Shown piece by piece: positions 61,342 through 64,000 of a DNA stretch of 64,000 nt (position 1 is its first letter; each line of letters opens with the position of its first letter). A model generated the notes under the pieces. The model had not been told where the DNA came from. It saw only the letters and a program-made list of their open reading frames with translations, and did not search any database. The stretch covers positions 146,888 to 210,887 of the forward strand of contig NZ_MPIN01000007.1 of the NCBI RefSeq assembly GCF_001887355.1, given 5' to 3'. Made by a program: the position numbers and the translations under genes. The DNA comes from Cystobacter ferrugineus. Its GTDB lineage: Bacteria; Myxococcota; Myxococcia; Myxococcales; Myxococcaceae.

Positions 61342-62208
61342 ATGAGCAAGCGTATTACGACCGCGGTAGCCGTCCTGGGCGTGGCCGGTCTCTTCTCCGG
61401 ATGCAACCTCCAGCAGCCGTCCGCCGGCTGCCAGGTGCAGGACGCCACGGATGCCCCCTGGCAGGCGCTGTACACCCTGAAGAACCCCGCGGACGCCGAC
61501 AAGTCGTGCGGCAAGCTCACGGGTGAGGCGATCGGCGTCTTCAAGTACATCGATCCCTGCCCGGACAAGGACGCCCCCTGCCCGACGCAGGGCCAGGCGG
61601 TCCAGCCCACGCGCCTGGCCATCCGCCCGGCGGGTGCGGCCAACCTCGTGTCCTTCGTGGACAAGGACAAGGAGGAGCAGCTCCGGGTCGCCGACCCCAT
61701 GTCGGCCACCAGCATGTCGGCCACCTTGGCGGACGAGCCGAACGAGCAGGGACTGTGTGGCGCGTCGGGCTTCATCGCGGCCAAGGTGGATGCGCGGGCG
61801 GTCACCGTCGCCACGGACAACGCGGAGGAGGACCTCCAGGCGCAGTCGGTGTCCTACGCGTATGCGGATGACGTGCAGGTCTACTCGGCGCCCTCGGCTC
61901 CGGGCACCCAGTTGAAGGGGACGTTCCGTTACTCGACGGGCGCGAGTGGTGAGTCGTGCGAGTACGAGATGCTCGCCCTGTGGCCCCAGACGCCGTGCAG
62001 CATGGAGGCCTTCGAGAACCCGACGCCCGAGAACTCCGCTTCTCGTTGCGCCGAGGAGTCGGGCCTCAACCCGGACTTCGACGCGGTGTGCGTCGCGGAC
62101 ATCGGCCCGCCGCTCATCAAGCGGGATGATGATGGCAACGTCATCTCCAGCACGCCCCGGGGCGGATGCGTGCCGAACCCGAAGAAGGGCGTTCCCTCCT
62201 TCAAGTAG
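61342..62208 (+). CDS. Cys-rich lipoprotein downstream of the receptor
   Basis: A 288-residue lipoprotein, signal MSKRITTAVAVLGVAGLFSG with Cys21. The mature part holds ten or more further Cys (SAGCQVQD, KSCGKLTG, PCPDKDAPCP) suggesting disulfides. No family recognised. It begins 26 bases after the receptor stop and so is co-transcribed; an ATG at 61327 is an alternative start. It may be a surface accessory of the receptor. Confidence 0.8.
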   Translation: MSKRITTAVAVLGVAGLFSGCNLQQPSAGCQVQDATDAPWQALYTLKNPADADKSCGKLTGEAIGVFKYIDPCPDKDAPCPTQGQAVQPTRLAIRPAGAANLVSFVDKDKEEQLRVADPMSATSMSATLADEPNEQGLCGASGFIAAKVDARAVTVATDNAEEDLQAQSVSYAYADDVQVYSAPSAPGTQLKGTFRYSTGASGESCEYEMLALWPQTPCSMEAFENPTPENSASRCAEESGLNPDFDAVCVADIGPPLIKRDDDGNVISSTPRGGCVPNPKKGVPSFK

Positions 62209-62217
62209 TTGACCCCA

Positions 62218-62249
62218 CACCCGGCGCCTGGTTCGTTGCCCGCCGGGTG
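62218..62249 (+). terminator. 9-bp hairpin after the lipoprotein gene
   Basis: CACCCGGCG / CGCCGGGTG with a 14-nt loop, 10 bases after the stop; no T-run. Confidence 0.5.
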
Positions 62250-62349
62250 GTAGTGAATCGCGGCCCTGGTCGCCCCCTCCCTCGGGAGTGGCGCGCCAGG
62301 GCCGCGGTGTTATGGAGGTCCATGGTTTCACGGTTGCCCAGGAAGGTGC

Positions 62350-63885
<1,536 letters not shown>

Positions 63886-63978
63886 CGGTTGGTGCGTGCC
63901 GCCCTTGCCCCCCGCCTCCCGCTGTCTGTTAGAAGGCCGCATGCGCCGCTCCCAGGCGCCAGGAGGCTTGCAGCCGCA

Positions 63979-64000
63979 GTGAGCACGGATCGGGTGGACA
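63979..64000 (+). CDS. Possible start of next gene, cut by window edge
   Basis: GTG AGC ACG GAT begins a frame (MSTDRVD) at the edge. AGGAGG lies at 63961-63966, a long 12-nt spacing. A 13-codon frame from ATG 63941 overlaps it by 4 bases (GTGA), possibly a leader. Too short to judge. Confidence 0.3.

Overview
This is a very GC-rich, densely coded bacterial chromosome segment from a myxobacterium. The best lineage marker is a DUF2378 protein (54648-55271, minus strand), a family expanded in Myxococcus/Stigmatella relatives. An Oar-like TonB-dependent receptor, many PP/AE/GR-rich coiled-coil proteins and a dual-kinase hybrid sensor also fit, and the overall style suggests the Cystobacter/Archangium/Stigmatella side of the order. 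Almost everything is single-copy chromosomal content. I see no rRNA, intact tRNA, CRISPR array, insertion sequence or prophage.

Layout. 1-12300 holds housekeeping and hypothetical genes: a HEAT-like partial gene, SDR, M20 peptidase, DUF2058 protein, lipoprotein, M3-type peptidase, GIY-YIG-like protein, hemerythrin with a histone-like tail, and a RluA-type pseudouridine synthase. 12338-23933 holds a large TPR protein, a hutG-hutF pair, a GlxA/AraC regulator, a PorV-like outer-membrane protein, methyltransferases and a second RluA paralogue. 23920-27762 is a hybrid histidine kinase with two kinase cores and two receivers. 27970-33338 is the accessory region: an HNH protein, then a lower-GC island with PAAR protein, RHS core, nuclease-like toxin tip and putative immunity gene. 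33499-53894 is mostly core: priA, a 1428-residue pseudo-receiver/coiled-coil/PATAN-like/J-like protein, def, nth, threonine aldolase, LytM-type lipoprotein, HU, a beta-helix lipoprotein, an alpha/beta hydrolase, pssA, cinA, a membrane protein, recA and comM. 54088-62208 is an envelope energy-transduction region: tonB-exbB-exbD-exbD face away from an Oar-like receptor followed by a Cys-rich lipoprotein. A radical SAM gene closes the window.

The two most unusual items are these. First, the RHS core and its toxin tip lie in different reading frames, and the frame changes exactly at the core/toxin junction beside two short C-runs. The lesion may be a disabling indel, a phase-variable switch or a recoding site. 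Second, the giant protein at 35760-40046 has a receiver-like N-terminus without a phospho-acceptor Asp, joined to about 640 residues of repetitive Ala/Glu/Arg coiled coil and a C-terminal PATAN-like plus J-like module; this recalls the FrzS/AglZ plan of myxobacterial polarity proteins. A third theme is regulatory: several genes have a TANNNT hexamer (TAGACT, TAGTCT, TAGGAT, TAACCT) only 8-14 nt before the start codon and no ribosome-binding site, which suggests leaderless transcripts.
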